Assembly: GCF_000379105.1 (NCBI RefSeq)
Contig: NZ_KB900609.1
Location: 724,772 to 788,771 of the forward strand
Source: Methylobacterium sp. WSM2598
Lineage (GTDB): Bacteria; Pseudomonadota; Alphaproteobacteria; Rhizobiales; Beijerinckiaceae
DNA: 64,000 nucleotides
Direction: 5' to 3'
Under the pieces are notes generated by a model. The model did no database searches, had not been told where the DNA came from, and saw nothing but the letters and a program-made list of their open reading frames with translations. Position numbers and translations under genes: made by a program. Shown in pieces: positions 27,328 to 36,525 of this stretch; positions within the stretch are counted from its first letter, which is position 1, and each line of letters begins with the position of its first letter.

Positions 27328-28028
27328 GGCAATTCTCCGGCGAGGTAGGCCCGGGTCTCGGGCGCGCGGGGATGGGTGAGGACTTGCGAGACCGGGCCGT
27401 GCTCCGCCACCCGCCCGCCCGACAGGACCACGACGTCGCGGGCGAGCCGCGCCACCTGCCCGAGATGGTGCGAGACGAGGAGCACCTTCACGCCCTCCCG
27501 CGCCATCCCGGCGACCACCTGCTCGACCCGCTCGGCCGCGGCCGGGTCGAGGTTGGCGGTGGGCTCGTCGAGGAGCAGGAGGTCCGGCGCCACCGCCCAG
27601 GCGCGGGCCAGGGCGAGGCGCTGCTGCTCGCCCCCCGAGAGCCGCGTCGCCGGATCCCGCGCCCGGTCCGCGAGCCCGACCAGGGCGAGGGCCGCGCGGC
27701 AGCGCGCCCGCGCCTCGGCCCGGCGCCAGCCGGCCGCCGCGAGGGCGAGGCGGATGTTGTGCCCGGCGCTCGCCCGCACGAGGCCGGGCCGCTGGAACAC
27801 GAAGGCGCGCCGGGCGGGTGCCCCGCCCGGCCCGATCCGCACCGCGCCGGCGCTCAGGGGCAGAAGCCCGTCGAGGAGGCGCAGCAGCACGCTCTTGCCC
27901 GCCCCGTTCGGCCCGATCAGCGCGGTGATGCCCGGCTCCTCGATGCGCAGGCTGACGCGGTCGAGGATGGTGCGCCCCCCGGCGCGGAACGACAGGCCGT
28001 CGAGGAGGATCGGCAGGGCCGGGCTCAT
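27297..28028 (-). CDS. tupC: Tungstate ABC transporter, ATP-binding protein TupC
   Basis: 243-residue ABC ATPase that powers tungstate import at the inner face of the membrane. Walker A GPNGAGKS, Q-loop FVFQRPGLV, signature LSGGEQQRLALARA, Walker B LLLLDEPTANLDP and the H-loop VSHHLGQ are all visible. The start ATG overlaps the tupB stop by 4 bases (ATGA), a translational-coupling arrangement. The C-terminus overlaps the tupA start. The first domain strand (LLDGLSFRAGG) is typical of this subfamily. Confidence 0.93.
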   Translation of the reverse strand: MSPALPILLDGLSFRAGGRTILDRVSLRIEEPGITALIGPNGAGKSVLLRLLDGLLPLSAGAVRIGPGGAPARRAFVFQRPGLVRASAGHNIRLALAAAGWRRAEARARCRAALALVGLADRARDPATRLSGGEQQRLALARAWAVAPDLLLLDEPTANLDPAAAERVEQVVAGMAREGVKVLLVSHHLGQVARLARDVVVLSGGRVAEHGPVSQVLTHPRAPETRAYLAGELPWTAFAACSA

Positions 28029-28720
28029 CCGTAGGCCCGCGCCGCGTAGCCGCGCAGCAGGGCGGCGGCGGCATTGAGGGCGACCACGAGGCCGATCAGC
28101 ACGAGGCCGAGGGCGAGGGCGAGGGGCAGGTCCCCCTTCTGCGTCTCGAGGGAGATCGCCGTCGTCATGGTGCGGGTCTGACCCGCGATGTTGCCGCCGA
28201 CCACGAGCACGGCCCCCACCTCCGAGATGGCGCGGCCGAAGGCCGCCAGCACCACGGTGACCAGGGAGAAGCGCGCGTCGTGCACGAGCGCCGCCGCGCG
28301 CCGGAACGGGCCGAGCCCGAGCGAGCGCAGCTGCTCGCCGAGCTGCGCCTCCGCGTCGGCGAGGATCTGGCGCGCCAGGGCGGCGACCAGCGGCGTGACC
28401 AGGACGGTCTGCGCCGCGATCATGGCGGCGGGGGTGAAGAGCAGGCCCAGCGGGCCGAGCGGCCCCGAGCGCGACAGCAGGAGGTAGAGGAGGAGTCCGA
28501 TGATGACGGGCGGCAGGCCCATGAGGGCGTTGAGCAGGCTCACGAGCGCGTCCCGGCCCGGAAACCGCGCCACGGCCGCCAGAGCCCCGAGCGGGATGCC
28601 GAGCCCCGCCCCGATCAGCACCGCCGAGAGGCTCACCCGCAGGGACAGCCACGCGATCGCCACGACCTCGCGGTCGAGGCCCGCCAGCTTCGCCAGCGTC
28701 TCGCGAACGGTCTCGCCCAT
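28025..28720 (-). CDS. tupB: Tungstate ABC transporter, permease TupB
   Basis: 231-residue inner-membrane permease with about five helices. The first is AWLSLRVSLSAVLIGAGLGI. The EAA-like coupling loop SLGLGPFRRAA(ALVHDARF) and the family-typical GRAISEVGAVLVVGGNIAGQ are present, and a segment GLPPVIIGLLLYLLLSRSGP is conserved among TupB/WtpB. First gene of the operon. ATG 28720 is the only in-frame Met before the first helix; a GGGAG lies about 15 bases upstream, so initiation may be weak. It is divergent from mntR with about 210 bp between them. Confidence 0.9.
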   Translation of the reverse strand: MGETVRETLAKLAGLDREVVAIAWLSLRVSLSAVLIGAGLGIPLGALAAVARFPGRDALVSLLNALMGLPPVIIGLLLYLLLSRSGPLGPLGLLFTPAAMIAAQTVLVTPLVAALARQILADAEAQLGEQLRSLGLGPFRRAAALVHDARFSLVTVVLAAFGRAISEVGAVLVVGGNIAGQTRTMTTAISLETQKGDLPLALALGLVLIGLVVALNAAAALLRGYAARAYG

Positions 28721-28930
28721 CGACTTCGCGCATCTCCCGGTTGCGCTGCTGATGCAATGGGCGCTGCCGGCCACACAATAGGAAAATCGTTGCATATGCG
28801 GCGGCTCCGCCGGAGCGGCCGCGCTCCACTTGTTCCCGGCCGCGGACTCGTCCCCCTGCACACCCGCCGCCCCCTCGTCTAAGAAGGGCGCGCGACGCGC
28901 AGCCGACCCCGAGGTGGATCGTCCCGACCC

Positions 28931-29422
28931 ATGCAGCACCTGCCCCACGACGACGCGGCGGACGGCCCTCCGGCGCGCGACCCCCAGGATGAGACCGGCC
29001 TCGTCGACGCCGAGCGGCATTCGGCCGGCTTCCGGCAGGTGCGCGAGGCGCGCCGGCTCGAACTGGTGGAGGATTACGTCGAGCTGATCGCCGACCTGAT
29101 CGGGGATACGGGCGAGGCCCGGCAGGTGGACATCGCGGCGCGCCTCGGCGTGGCGCAGCCGACCGTCGCCAAGATGCTCAAGCGCCTCGCCGAGGACGGG
29201 CTGGTGCAGCAGCGCCCCTACCGGGGCGTCTTCCTGACCGAGGCGGGCCGGGCGCTCGCGACGGAATCGCGCGAGCGCCACCGGGTCGTGGAGGCCTTCC
29301 TGCTGGCCCTCGGGGTGAGCCCGGACGTGGCGCGCTGCGACGCCGAGGGCATCGAGCACCATGTCAGCCGCGAGACCCTCGACGCCTTCCGGCGCTTCAC
29401 GGCCGGGAGCGGCGACGCCTGA
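28931..29422 (+). CDS. mntR: Manganese-responsive DtxR-family regulator MntR
   Basis: 163-residue transcriptional regulator. Winged [23 protein letters not shown] at about residues 65-85 and [19 protein letters not shown] wing, followed by a short metal-sensing dimerisation region with [16 protein letters not shown] and the metal-ligand stretch [12 protein letters not shown]. The layout and length match the E. coli-type MntR, which binds Mn2+ and represses importers. Here it lies divergent from the tungstate transporter operon and no mntH is present in the window. Whether it controls tupBCA is unproven; it could equally act elsewhere. Confidence 0.85.
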   Translation: MQHLPHDDAADGPPARDPQDETGLVDAERHSAGFRQVREARRLELVEDYVELIADLIGDTGEARQVDIAARLGVAQPTVAKMLKRLAEDGLVQQRPYRGVFLTEAGRALATESRERHRVVEAFLLALGVSPDVARCDAEGIEHHVSRETLDAFRRFTAGSGDA

Positions 29423-29434
29423 GGCCCCCGCCGC

Positions 29435-30481
29435 TCACTTCGGCATCAGCGCCCAATAGTCGAGGTCGAGGATGACCGCGGGGTCGTACCCGTCCCCGGC
29501 GCGGTCCGGATGGGCGCCGCAGGGCTGGTTCTTGGCCGCGACCGTGCGCAGGCGCAGGGCCCCGACGTCGCTGCGGCCCGGCAGGTCGGCGGCGGCGAGC
29601 ACCTCGCTCCAGGCGTAGACGGTGTCGCCCGCGAAGAGCGGCGCCACGTGGCGGCCCGCATTGATCCCCACGATCGAGAACGCGTTGGCCAGCCCGTTGA
29701 AGCTGAGCGCCCGCGCCAGCGAGATGACGTGGCCGCCATAGATCAGCCGCCGCCCGAACCGCGTCTCCTTCACGGCGTGCGCGTCGAAATGGACCTTGGC
29801 GGTGTTCTGGTAGAGGCGGGTGGCGATCTGGTGCTCGGCCTCCTCGACGGTCATGCCGTCGACGTGGTCGATGCGCTCGCCCGGGGCGTAGTCGCCGAAG
29901 CGGTGCGGGCTGCCCGCCAGAACCGTGTCGTAGGCGGCCGGATCGAAGGGCGGCAGGGAGGCGGCCAGGTCGGCGGCCTCGACCGCCTTGGCGAGCGTCG
30001 GCACCGCCTCCTCGGCGATCGCCGCGGCGGGGTCGCGCTTGCGCACCAGCACCCAGCGGCAATAGGTCAGGACGGGCGCCCCGCCCGCGTCGTAGCCCGT
30101 CGAGCGCACGTAGACCACGCCGGTCTGGCGGTTCGAACTCTCCTTGAGGCCGATCACCTCCGAGACCGAGGACAGGGTCTCGCCCGGATAGACCGGCCGC
30201 AGGAAGCGGCCCTCCGCGTAGCCGAGATTGGCGAGCGCGTTGAGGGAGATGTCCGGGACCGTCTTGCCGAAGACGACGTGGAACACGAGCAGGTCGTCGA
30301 GGGGCGCCCGCTCGTAGCCGAAGGCCCGCGCGAAGGCGTCCGAGGATTGCACCGCGAAGCGCGGCCCGTAGAGGGCGGTGTAGAGCGCCACGTCGCCGGT
30401 GGTCACGGTGCGGGGCGTGGCGTGGCGGATGGTCTCGCCGAGGCGGAAATCCTCGAAGAACCGGCCCGGATTCGTCTTCAT
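29435..30481 (-). CDS. mch: Mesaconyl-CoA hydratase (MaoC-like, ethylmalonyl-CoA pathway)
   Basis: 348-residue double-hotdog MaoC-family hydratase. It catalyses the reversible hydration of mesaconyl-CoA to beta-methylmalyl-CoA in the ethylmalonyl-CoA pathway, which regenerates glyoxylate during C1/C2 growth. The first domain has FFEDFRLGETIRHATPRTVT. The second has the hydratase-2-like TAKVHFDAHAVKETRFGRRL with GGHVISLARALSFNGLANAF. The length equals that of the known enzymes (about 345). ATG 30481 has an AGGGA ribosome site; a 15-codon longer frame exists. The symbol mch is also used for methenyl-H4MPT cyclohydrolase, so context matters; meaC has been used in Methylobacterium. It sits alone on its strand before DUF167/YggT. 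Confidence 0.85.
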   Translation of the reverse strand: MKTNPGRFFEDFRLGETIRHATPRTVTTGDVALYTALYGPRFAVQSSDAFARAFGYERAPLDDLLVFHVVFGKTVPDISLNALANLGYAEGRFLRPVYPGETLSSVSEVIGLKESSNRQTGVVYVRSTGYDAGGAPVLTYCRWVLVRKRDPAAAIAEEAVPTLAKAVEAADLAASLPPFDPAAYDTVLAGSPHRFGDYAPGERIDHVDGMTVEEAEHQIATRLYQNTAKVHFDAHAVKETRFGRRLIYGGHVISLARALSFNGLANAFSIVGINAGRHVAPLFAGDTVYAWSEVLAAADLPGRSDVGALRLRTVAAKNQPCGAHPDRAGDGYDPAVILDLDYWALMPK

Positions 30482-30557
30482 CGTCGTCCCTCGGAGGAGC
30501 GTGCGGAGCTCGGCGCCTTGTCGCACCGCGGCGCGGCGCGGTGCGATACGCCTTTCG

Positions 30558-30872
30558 TCAGGGCCCGAGCAGGGCGCCGATGCGGGCAGCCAGGGCCTGG
30601 CCGTCGCCGGCCACGCGGAAGAGCTTCACCCGCGCGGTGGCGCCCGCCGCCAGGGTGACGGCGCGGGCGGGGCAGCCGAGCGCCTCCGCGAGGACGGCGC
30701 GGATCGCCGCGTTGGCGGCCCCGTCCTCGGGGGCTGCGCGCACCCGGACCTTGAGGATCGGCAGGCCGTCCGCGCGGGTCTCGATCCCCTCGACGGCGTC
30801 GCGGCCGCCCCGCGGGGTCGCCCGCACCCGCACTTCGAGCCCGTCCGTCAGGAGGCGCCAGGGCCGGGTCAT
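30558..30872 (-). CDS. DUF167 (YggU-like) protein
   Basis: 104-residue protein of the DUF167 family. The conserved TPRGGRDAVEGIE start, KVRVRAAPEDGAANAAIRAVL centre and a final KLFRVAGDGQ segment are visible. It has a compact alpha/beta fold of unknown biochemical role, widespread in bacteria and archaea. It follows the YggT gene by 1 bp on the same strand, the usual yggT-yggU neighbourhood. Confidence 0.9.
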   Translation of the reverse strand: MTRPWRLLTDGLEVRVRATPRGGRDAVEGIETRADGLPILKVRVRAAPEDGAANAAIRAVLAEALGCPARAVTLAAGATARVKLFRVAGDGQALAARIGALLGP

Positions 30873-30873
30873 G

Positions 30874-31161
30874 TCAGGCCAGCGTCGCGAAGAGTTCGAA
30901 CATCAGGTTGCGCAGGAAGAACAGGAGCAGGACGAGGATGATCGGCGAGATGTCGATCCCGCCGAGATTCGGCAGGATGCGCCGGATCGGCCGCAGCGCC
31001 GGATCGGTCACCCGGAACAGGAAATCCTCGATCTGGGAGACGATGGGGTTGCGGACGTTCACGACGTTGAAGGCGACGAGCCAGCTCAGGACCGCGCTCG
31101 CGATCAGGAGATAGACGTAGAGCGTGATGACGTTGTCGATGAGCCAGAGAAGCGAGCGCAT
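30874..31161 (-). CDS. YggT family membrane protein
   Basis: 95-residue inner-membrane protein with two helices ([20 protein letters not shown] and [18 protein letters not shown]). Between them lies the family-typical [33 protein letters not shown] stretch. YggT proteins are linked to osmotic shock protection and cell-division or envelope integrity. ATG 31161 begins the first helix; the upstream 12 codons are not family-like. It forms a pair with the DUF167 gene. tRNA-Ala lies on the other strand just upstream. Confidence 0.92.
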   Translation of the reverse strand: MRSLLWLIDNVITLYVYLLIASAVLSWLVAFNVVNVRNPIVSQIEDFLFRVTDPALRPIRRILPNLGGIDISPIILVLLLFFLRNLMFELFATLA

Positions 31162-31268
31162 GCGCGGTCCGTAGGTCCTCGTCGCCCGAGAAGGCACGGC
31201 GTGCGGTTCGGAGCGGGAAGGGAATTGACAGGGTGAAGCGGGCCGGCCTACAAGGCCCCCGCCTCGCC

Positions 31269-31744
<476 letters not shown>

Positions 31745-33229
31745 TTAGCGGAACAGGGTGAGCAGGGCTTGCCCTGAGGAATTCGCGATGCTGAGCGCCT
31801 GGACGGCGAGTTGCTGCTGCGTCTGCAGCGCCTTCAGCTTCGTCGATTCCTCCTCGATGTCGGCGTCGACCAGGGTGCCGATCGTGGCGGTGTTCGCCTT
31901 CATGAGCGAGTCAACGAAGCTCGTCTGGCCTTCGATCTGGTTCTTGCCCGCGCCGAGCTTGGTGCCGGCATCGGTGACCGCCGCCAGGGCCTTGTCGACG
32001 GCCGCGATAATGTCCTTGAGGTTGCTGTCGCCGGCCGTCCCGACCAGCTTCGAAATGTCGAAATTGGCGATCGAGTAGCTGCCGCCGCCGAAGGAGGCAT
32101 CGTAGCTGCCGACGCTCGTGTCGATGATGCCGCGGGCCGTGGTGGTTCCCGCATCCGTGCCCTTGCCGGTGGCGGCGAGCCCCGCCGTCGTGCCGAAGCC
32201 GAAATCCTTCAGCGTGTTGCCCGCCGTGGCGGTCCCGACGGTCAGGGTGGCGGTCAGGGTCGCGCCGGTATCCGTGGTGCGGAAGACCAGCCGGCCCGAG
32301 GAATCGAGGGCGGCGGTGATCAGGCCCTTCAGCCCGCCCGTCGTGATCGCCACCGCGGAGCCGCCGGCTCCCGTCTGGGGCAACGTGCTCGCGCCGATGA
32401 CGTTGTTGATGGCTCTCAGGAATTCGTCCGTCGTGACCTTCGAGCGATCGTTTGCCGCCGTTATCAGCGTCGAATTGTTCAGGACGATGTTCACCTTGCC
32501 GCCATAGGCGCCCGCGGCCGTTCCGGCCGCCCCACCCGCGGTGCCGAGCCGGTCGATCTGGAGGGTGAAGTTGACCTCGTTCGTGCCCGAGAAGTCGGCC
32601 GTCCCGTTCGTGAAGAGCGGCGTCCCGGTGAGCGACTGGCCTGCCGTGAACTGCGCCTGGGTCGCCGCCGAGGTGATGCTGGTCGCGTTGACGTCGTAGA
32701 GCTTGATCGCGTTCACGTTGACGTCGATGGTCGAGAACGAGACGGTGCCGGCGGCATTGCGCGCGAAGCCCGCCACCACGCTCTCCACCGGACGAAACCG
32801 CGCGTTCGTGGCCGAGGAATCCACCGACAGCCAGTTCACTCCGTTCGACACGGACGAGTCGGCCGTGGCCTTCATCTTGTTCTGGATGGCGGAGATCTCG
32901 GTCTGCACCTTGCTGCGATCGGTCCCGCCCTGGAGGGCGGTCTGCAGCTTGGCCCGGATGTTCTGCAGGTCCGAGATGATGCTGTTGATGCCGTTATAGG
33001 CCGTCCCCACCGCGGAGGCCCCCAGGCCGAGCGAGTCCTTCACGGCGCCGAGCGAGGCGTTGTCGGAGCGCACCGCGGTCGCGATCGACCAGTAGGCGGC
33101 GTTGTCGGCCGCGGCCGAGACGCGCTGGCCCGTCGACACCCGGTTGCTCGTGGTGTCGAGGTTCGCGTTGATCGACTTCAGCGTGGTCAACGCCGTCATC
33201 GCGGCGGAGTTGGTCAGCAGGCTCGTCAA
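31745..33229 (-). CDS. fliC: Flagellin
   Basis: 494-residue flagellar filament subunit, exported by the FlhA/FliI/FliJ machinery. The N-terminal D0/D1 region starts TSLLTNSAAMTALTTLKSIN and continues DTTSNRVSTGQRVSAAADNA. The C-terminal D0 helix ends LQTQQQLAVQALSIANSSGQ-ALLTLFR, matching the family. The long middle (residues about 150-400) is Thr/Gly/Ala-rich and variable, as in the D2/D3 domains. Initiation is at TTG 33229, set by a textbook AGGAGG 6 bases upstream; the first ATG lies inside the conserved D0 helix (residue 11). A perfect CtrA-type box sits 160 bp upstream. No other flagellin copy is in the window. Confidence 0.95.
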   Translation of the reverse strand: MTSLLTNSAAMTALTTLKSINANLDTTSNRVSTGQRVSAAADNAAYWSIATAVRSDNASLGAVKDSLGLGASAVGTAYNGINSIISDLQNIRAKLQTALQGGTDRSKVQTEISAIQNKMKATADSSVSNGVNWLSVDSSATNARFRPVESVVAGFARNAAGTVSFSTIDVNVNAIKLYDVNATSITSAATQAQFTAGQSLTGTPLFTNGTADFSGTNEVNFTLQIDRLGTAGGAAGTAAGAYGGKVNIVLNNSTLITAANDRSKVTTDEFLRAINNVIGASTLPQTGAGGSAVAITTGGLKGLITAALDSSGRLVFRTTDTGATLTATLTVGTATAGNTLKDFGFGTTAGLAATGKGTDAGTTTARGIIDTSVGSYDASFGGGSYSIANFDISKLVGTAGDSNLKDIIAAVDKALAAVTDAGTKLGAGKNQIEGQTSFVDSLMKANTATIGTLVDADIEEESTKLKALQTQQQLAVQALSIANSSGQALLTLFR

Positions 33230-33836
33230 GGTTGCCCTCCTGGAGCGCCCCGCTCCGGGCCGCTCGCGCTGGCGAAGGATCGAATCGTGTCGGGTCTTCC
33301 GGGCCCTGCTGCCGGCCGCCGCCTGTGCGGCGGGAGGCGGCGGCGGCCTGCCCCGGTCGTCGCGGGACGATCTTTGTCGCACGCGGGGTTAAAATGCCGT
33401 TAAGGATAACAAGTGGTTTCGGGTCGGCTCGACCGTTCTGTCCCGTTCCCGCACCCGTTTGCATGACCGCTGCGATCCCGCGGCAAAGCGGAAATATGGT
33501 TCATATGAAATTAATGCGGGGCGATCGACCTTGAAGCGGGCAGTCGGTCCTGCTTCTCAGCAGGGTCAGTCGGGGCGGACAGCCCGACCTCATCGCTTCC
33601 GCGGCACTCTCTCGTCGATCACAAGCGCCCTGGCCGCGGCGCTCTGCCAGGATCATCCTGGGCGCGCGGCGCCTCTTCGGGGTGGCTCGGGTCGCGCAGG
33701 GCCCCGCGCCCGCCGCGCGGGAGGGGTCACGCCGCCGGATCGGACCCATACCTCGGACCGCGCCCGAACCGGATCCGGGACCGCGCCATCCCGGTGCCGG
33801 TCGGGGCGAATCGCCCGGCCTCGGTGCTGCCGCCGC
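33230..33836. other. Flagellin leader and intergenic region
   Basis: About 600 bp between the flagellin start and the 3' end of the acyl-CoA dehydrogenase gene, with no supported gene. It holds the CtrA-type box and an AT-richer stretch (33370-33530) likely to contain the flagellin promoter. A long untranslated leader of 100 or more bases is possible; no sigma-54 type GG/GC element was evident. Confidence 0.5.
33389..33403. promoter_or_regulatory. Perfect CtrA-type box upstream of flagellin
   Basis: TTAA-N7-TTAA with spacer AATGCCG. This is an exact match to the CtrA consensus established in Caulobacter and other alphaproteobacteria. The centre is about 167 bp upstream of the flagellin TTG start. 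ctrA is encoded at 24.0-24.7 kb. Confidence 0.75.
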
Positions 33837-34967
33837 TCAGCCCGTCAGCGCCCGGCTGATCACGATGCGCTGCACGTCGCTGGTGCCCTCGTAGATCTGG
33901 CAGACGCGCACGTCCCGGTAGATGCGCTCGACGGGATAATCCGCCAGGTAGCCGTAGCCGCCGTGGATCTGGATCGCGTCCGAGCACACGGCCTCGGCCA
34001 TCTCGGAGGCGAAGAGCTTGGCCATCGCGGCCTCCTTCAGGCAGGGCTGCCCGGCATCGCGCAGCCGCGCGGCATTGTGCACGAGGAGCCGCGCCGCCTC
34101 GATCCGCGTGGCCATGTCGGCGAGGCGGAAGGCCACCGCCTGGTGGGCGGTGAGCTTCTGCCCGAAGGTCTCCCGCTCGCCCGCGTAGGCGAGGGCCGCC
34201 TCGAAGGCGGCCCGGGCCATGCCGACCGCCTGGGCGGCGATGCCGATTCGCCCGCCCTCCAGGTTGGAGAGGGCGATCCGCAGCCCCTCCCCCTCCTGCC
34301 CGAGCAGCAGGTCGGGCGTCAGCTCCATGTCCTCGAACACGATCTGGGCGGTGTCCGAGGCGCGCTGCCCGAGCTTGTGCTCGATCCGGGCGACGCGGTA
34401 GCCCGGGGTGGCGGTCGGGACGATGAAGGCCGAGATGCCCCTCTTGCCGGCCTCCGGATCGGTCACCGCGAAGACGATGGCGAGGTCGGCGCTGCGCCCC
34501 GAGGTGATGAACTGCTTGGTGCCCGAGAGGACGTAGCGGTTGCCGACGCGCCGCGCCCGCGCCGTGACGGCGCCCGCGTCCGACCCGGCCCCCGGCTCGG
34601 TCAGGCAGAAGGCGCCGAGCTGCGCGCCCCGCGCCAGCGGCACCAGGAAGCGCTCCTTCTGCGCCTCGGTGCCGAAGCGCAGGATCGGCACGCAGGCCAC
34701 CGAATTGTGGACGCTCATGATGGTCGAGACCGCCCCGTCCCCCGCCGCGATCTCCTCGATCGCGAGCGCGTAGGAGACGTGGTCCACGGCCGAGCCCCCG
34801 TAGGCCTCCGGCACCAGCATGCCCAGGAAGCCGAGTTCGCCCAGGGAAGCGACGGCCTCGCGCGGGAACCGGGAGTCCCGGTCCCACTCGGCCGCGAAGG
34901 GTTTCAGGCGCGCCTGCGCGAAGCTGCGGGCCGTGTCGCGGATGAGGATCTGGTCGTCTGACAGCAT
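33837..34967 (-). CDS. Acyl-CoA dehydrogenase
   Basis: 376-residue FAD enzyme that introduces an alpha,beta double bond into an acyl-CoA in the cytoplasm, with electrons passing to ETF. Signatures: [20 protein letters not shown] near residue 120, the FAD-binding [19 protein letters not shown], the [20 protein letters not shown] helix and the C-terminal [19 protein letters not shown]. The catalytic base Glu is in [13 protein letters not shown] (short/branched-chain type position). ATG 34967 has GGGAGG 7 bases upstream. Divergent from an AMACR-like gene, a pairing that suggests branched-chain acyl-CoA catabolism. The exact chain specificity cannot be read. Confidence 0.93.
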   Translation of the reverse strand: MLSDDQILIRDTARSFAQARLKPFAAEWDRDSRFPREAVASLGELGFLGMLVPEAYGGSAVDHVSYALAIEEIAAGDGAVSTIMSVHNSVACVPILRFGTEAQKERFLVPLARGAQLGAFCLTEPGAGSDAGAVTARARRVGNRYVLSGTKQFITSGRSADLAIVFAVTDPEAGKRGISAFIVPTATPGYRVARIEHKLGQRASDTAQIVFEDMELTPDLLLGQEGEGLRIALSNLEGGRIGIAAQAVGMARAAFEAALAYAGERETFGQKLTAHQAVAFRLADMATRIEAARLLVHNAARLRDAGQPCLKEAAMAKLFASEMAEAVCSDAIQIHGGYGYLADYPVERIYRDVRVCQIYEGTSDVQRIVISRALTG

Positions 34968-35142
34968 CGGCGGCCTCCCGGCGGCGAGGGCGCGAACCAA
35001 TCCTTGCCCTCGCTCAGGCCCGATCCTGTAGCATGCGGGCGCCGGCCCGGAAGGCCGGCGGGCCCGGGCCGCCGGACACCCCGCTCCCCCGCCGAACCGG
35101 CCCGGCGCCGCCGGGGAGCGCCGCAGGGAGCTTTGCCGCGCC

Positions 35143-36243
35143 ATGACCCCGCCCGCCCCGCCCGCCGCGACCGGGCCCCTCGCGGGGCTGCGCCTCGTCG
35201 AGTTCGCCGGGATCGGCCCCGGCCCCTTCGCGGCCATGCTGCTCGCCGATCTCGGCGCCGACATCCTGCGCGTCGACCGGCCCGGCGGGGCCGATCCCTA
35301 TTCCCGCCACGTGCTGACCCGCTCGCGCCGCTGCGTCACGGCGGACCTCAAGGCGCCGGGCGACCGCGCCCGCGTGCTCGCCTGCCTCGACGAGGCCGAC
35401 GCGCTGATCGAGGGCTTTCGCACGGGCGTGATGGAGCGGCTCGGCCTCGGGCCGGAGGTGGTCCTCGCCCGCAACCCGCGGCTCGTCTACGGGCGGATGA
35501 CCGGCTGGGGCCAGGAGGGGCCGCTCGCGGCCCGCGCCGGGCACGACCTCACCTACATCGCGGTGACCGGGGCCCTCGCGGCGATCGGGCCGGAGAGCCA
35601 CCCGGTGCCGCCCCTCAACCTCGTCGGCGATTTCGGCGGCGGCGCGCTCTACCTCGCGATGGGGATCCTGGCCGGGATCCTCTCGGCCCGGCGGACGGGG
35701 CACGGGCAGGTGGTGGATTGCGCCATCTGCGACGGCGCCGCCTCGCTGATGGCGATGGCGAGCGACTTCGCGGCCCAGGGCCTCGGCAGGCAGGCGCGGG
35801 AAGCCAACCTGCTCGACGGCGGCGCGGCCTATTACCGGACCTACGCCTGCGCGGATGGGCGCTTCGTCGCCCTCGCGGCGCTGGAGCCGCACTTCTTCGC
35901 CGAGTTCCGGCGCCGGGTCGGGCTGGAGGACGATCCCGCCTTCGACGACCGCGACGGCGCGGCCCTGCACCGCCGGCTCGAGGCCCTGTTCCTCACCCGG
36001 ACCCGCGACGCGTGGTGCCGCCTGCTGGAGGACACCGATTCCTGCCTCGCCCCCGTCCTCACCCTGAGCGAGGCGCCGTCCCACCCGCACCTCGCGGCCC
36101 GCGGGACCTACCTGGAGGTCGACGGGGTGATGCAGCCGGCCCCCGCGCCGCGCTTCTCGCGCAGCCCGGCGGCGATCCGCCGGGACCTGCCCGCGACCAG
36201 CCTGGAAGCGGTGGCGGCGGCGTGGCGCGGCGCGGCGCCCTGA
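35143..36243 (+). CDS. CaiB/BaiF CoA-transferase family, AMACR-like racemase
   Basis: 366-residue family III CoA-transferase-fold protein, closest in features to alpha-methylacyl-CoA racemase, which interconverts 2R- and 2S-methylacyl-CoA. The opening [20 protein letters not shown] and the [18 protein letters not shown] (catalytic His) are visible. The aspartate is in [19 protein letters not shown] and the usual end [14 protein letters not shown] is present. These are racemase-type residues in Mycobacterium MCR. Divergent from the acyl-CoA dehydrogenase (175 bp apart), so the pair may degrade 2-methyl-branched acyl-CoA. A transferase activity is not excluded. Confidence 0.85.
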   Translation: MTPPAPPAATGPLAGLRLVEFAGIGPGPFAAMLLADLGADILRVDRPGGADPYSRHVLTRSRRCVTADLKAPGDRARVLACLDEADALIEGFRTGVMERLGLGPEVVLARNPRLVYGRMTGWGQEGPLAARAGHDLTYIAVTGALAAIGPESHPVPPLNLVGDFGGGALYLAMGILAGILSARRTGHGQVVDCAICDGAASLMAMASDFAAQGLGRQAREANLLDGGAAYYRTYACADGRFVALAALEPHFFAEFRRRVGLEDDPAFDDRDGAALHRRLEALFLTRTRDAWCRLLEDTDSCLAPVLTLSEAPSHPHLAARGTYLEVDGVMQPAPAPRFSRSPAAIRRDLPATSLEAVAAAWRGAAP

Positions 36244-36257
36244 CCGGCCCCGGGGCG

Positions 36258-36506
36258 TCAGGCGCCCTCGTCGCCGCGGGGCTCCCCACCCAGGACCCGC
36301 GCGACGAGGGCCTCCTCCCGGGCCGGGTCGAGGGGCGGCGGCGCGGCGCCGCGCAGCAGGGCGCGGGCGGCCCGCATCTGCGCGAGGAAGCGGCGGCAGG
36401 GCGCGCAGGCGGCGAGGTGCAGCCGCACCCGCAGCCGGGTCGGCAGGTCCGCCTCACGGTCGAGCACCGCCCCGGCCCGCTCCGCCACCTCGCGGCATCG
36501 CATCAT
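36258..36506 (-). CDS. Zinc-finger anti-sigma factor (zf-HC2 type)
   Basis: 82-residue cytoplasmic protein. A single putative zinc-binding anti-sigma domain with HLAACAPCRRFLAQMRAARA (His-x3-Cys-x2-Cys) preceded by Cys in MRCREVAER follows the ZAS/zf-HC2 pattern. There is no membrane segment, so it would act as a soluble anti-sigma. Start at ATG 36506, with GGGGG about 6 bases upstream. The gene lies 19 bp downstream of the ECF sigma gene on the same strand and is almost certainly its co-transcribed partner. Confidence 0.8.
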   Translation of the reverse strand: MMRCREVAERAGAVLDREADLPTRLRVRLHLAACAPCRRFLAQMRAARALLRGAAPPPLDPAREEALVARVLGGEPRGDEGA

Positions 36507-36525
36507 CGGCATCCCCCTGTCCCGG

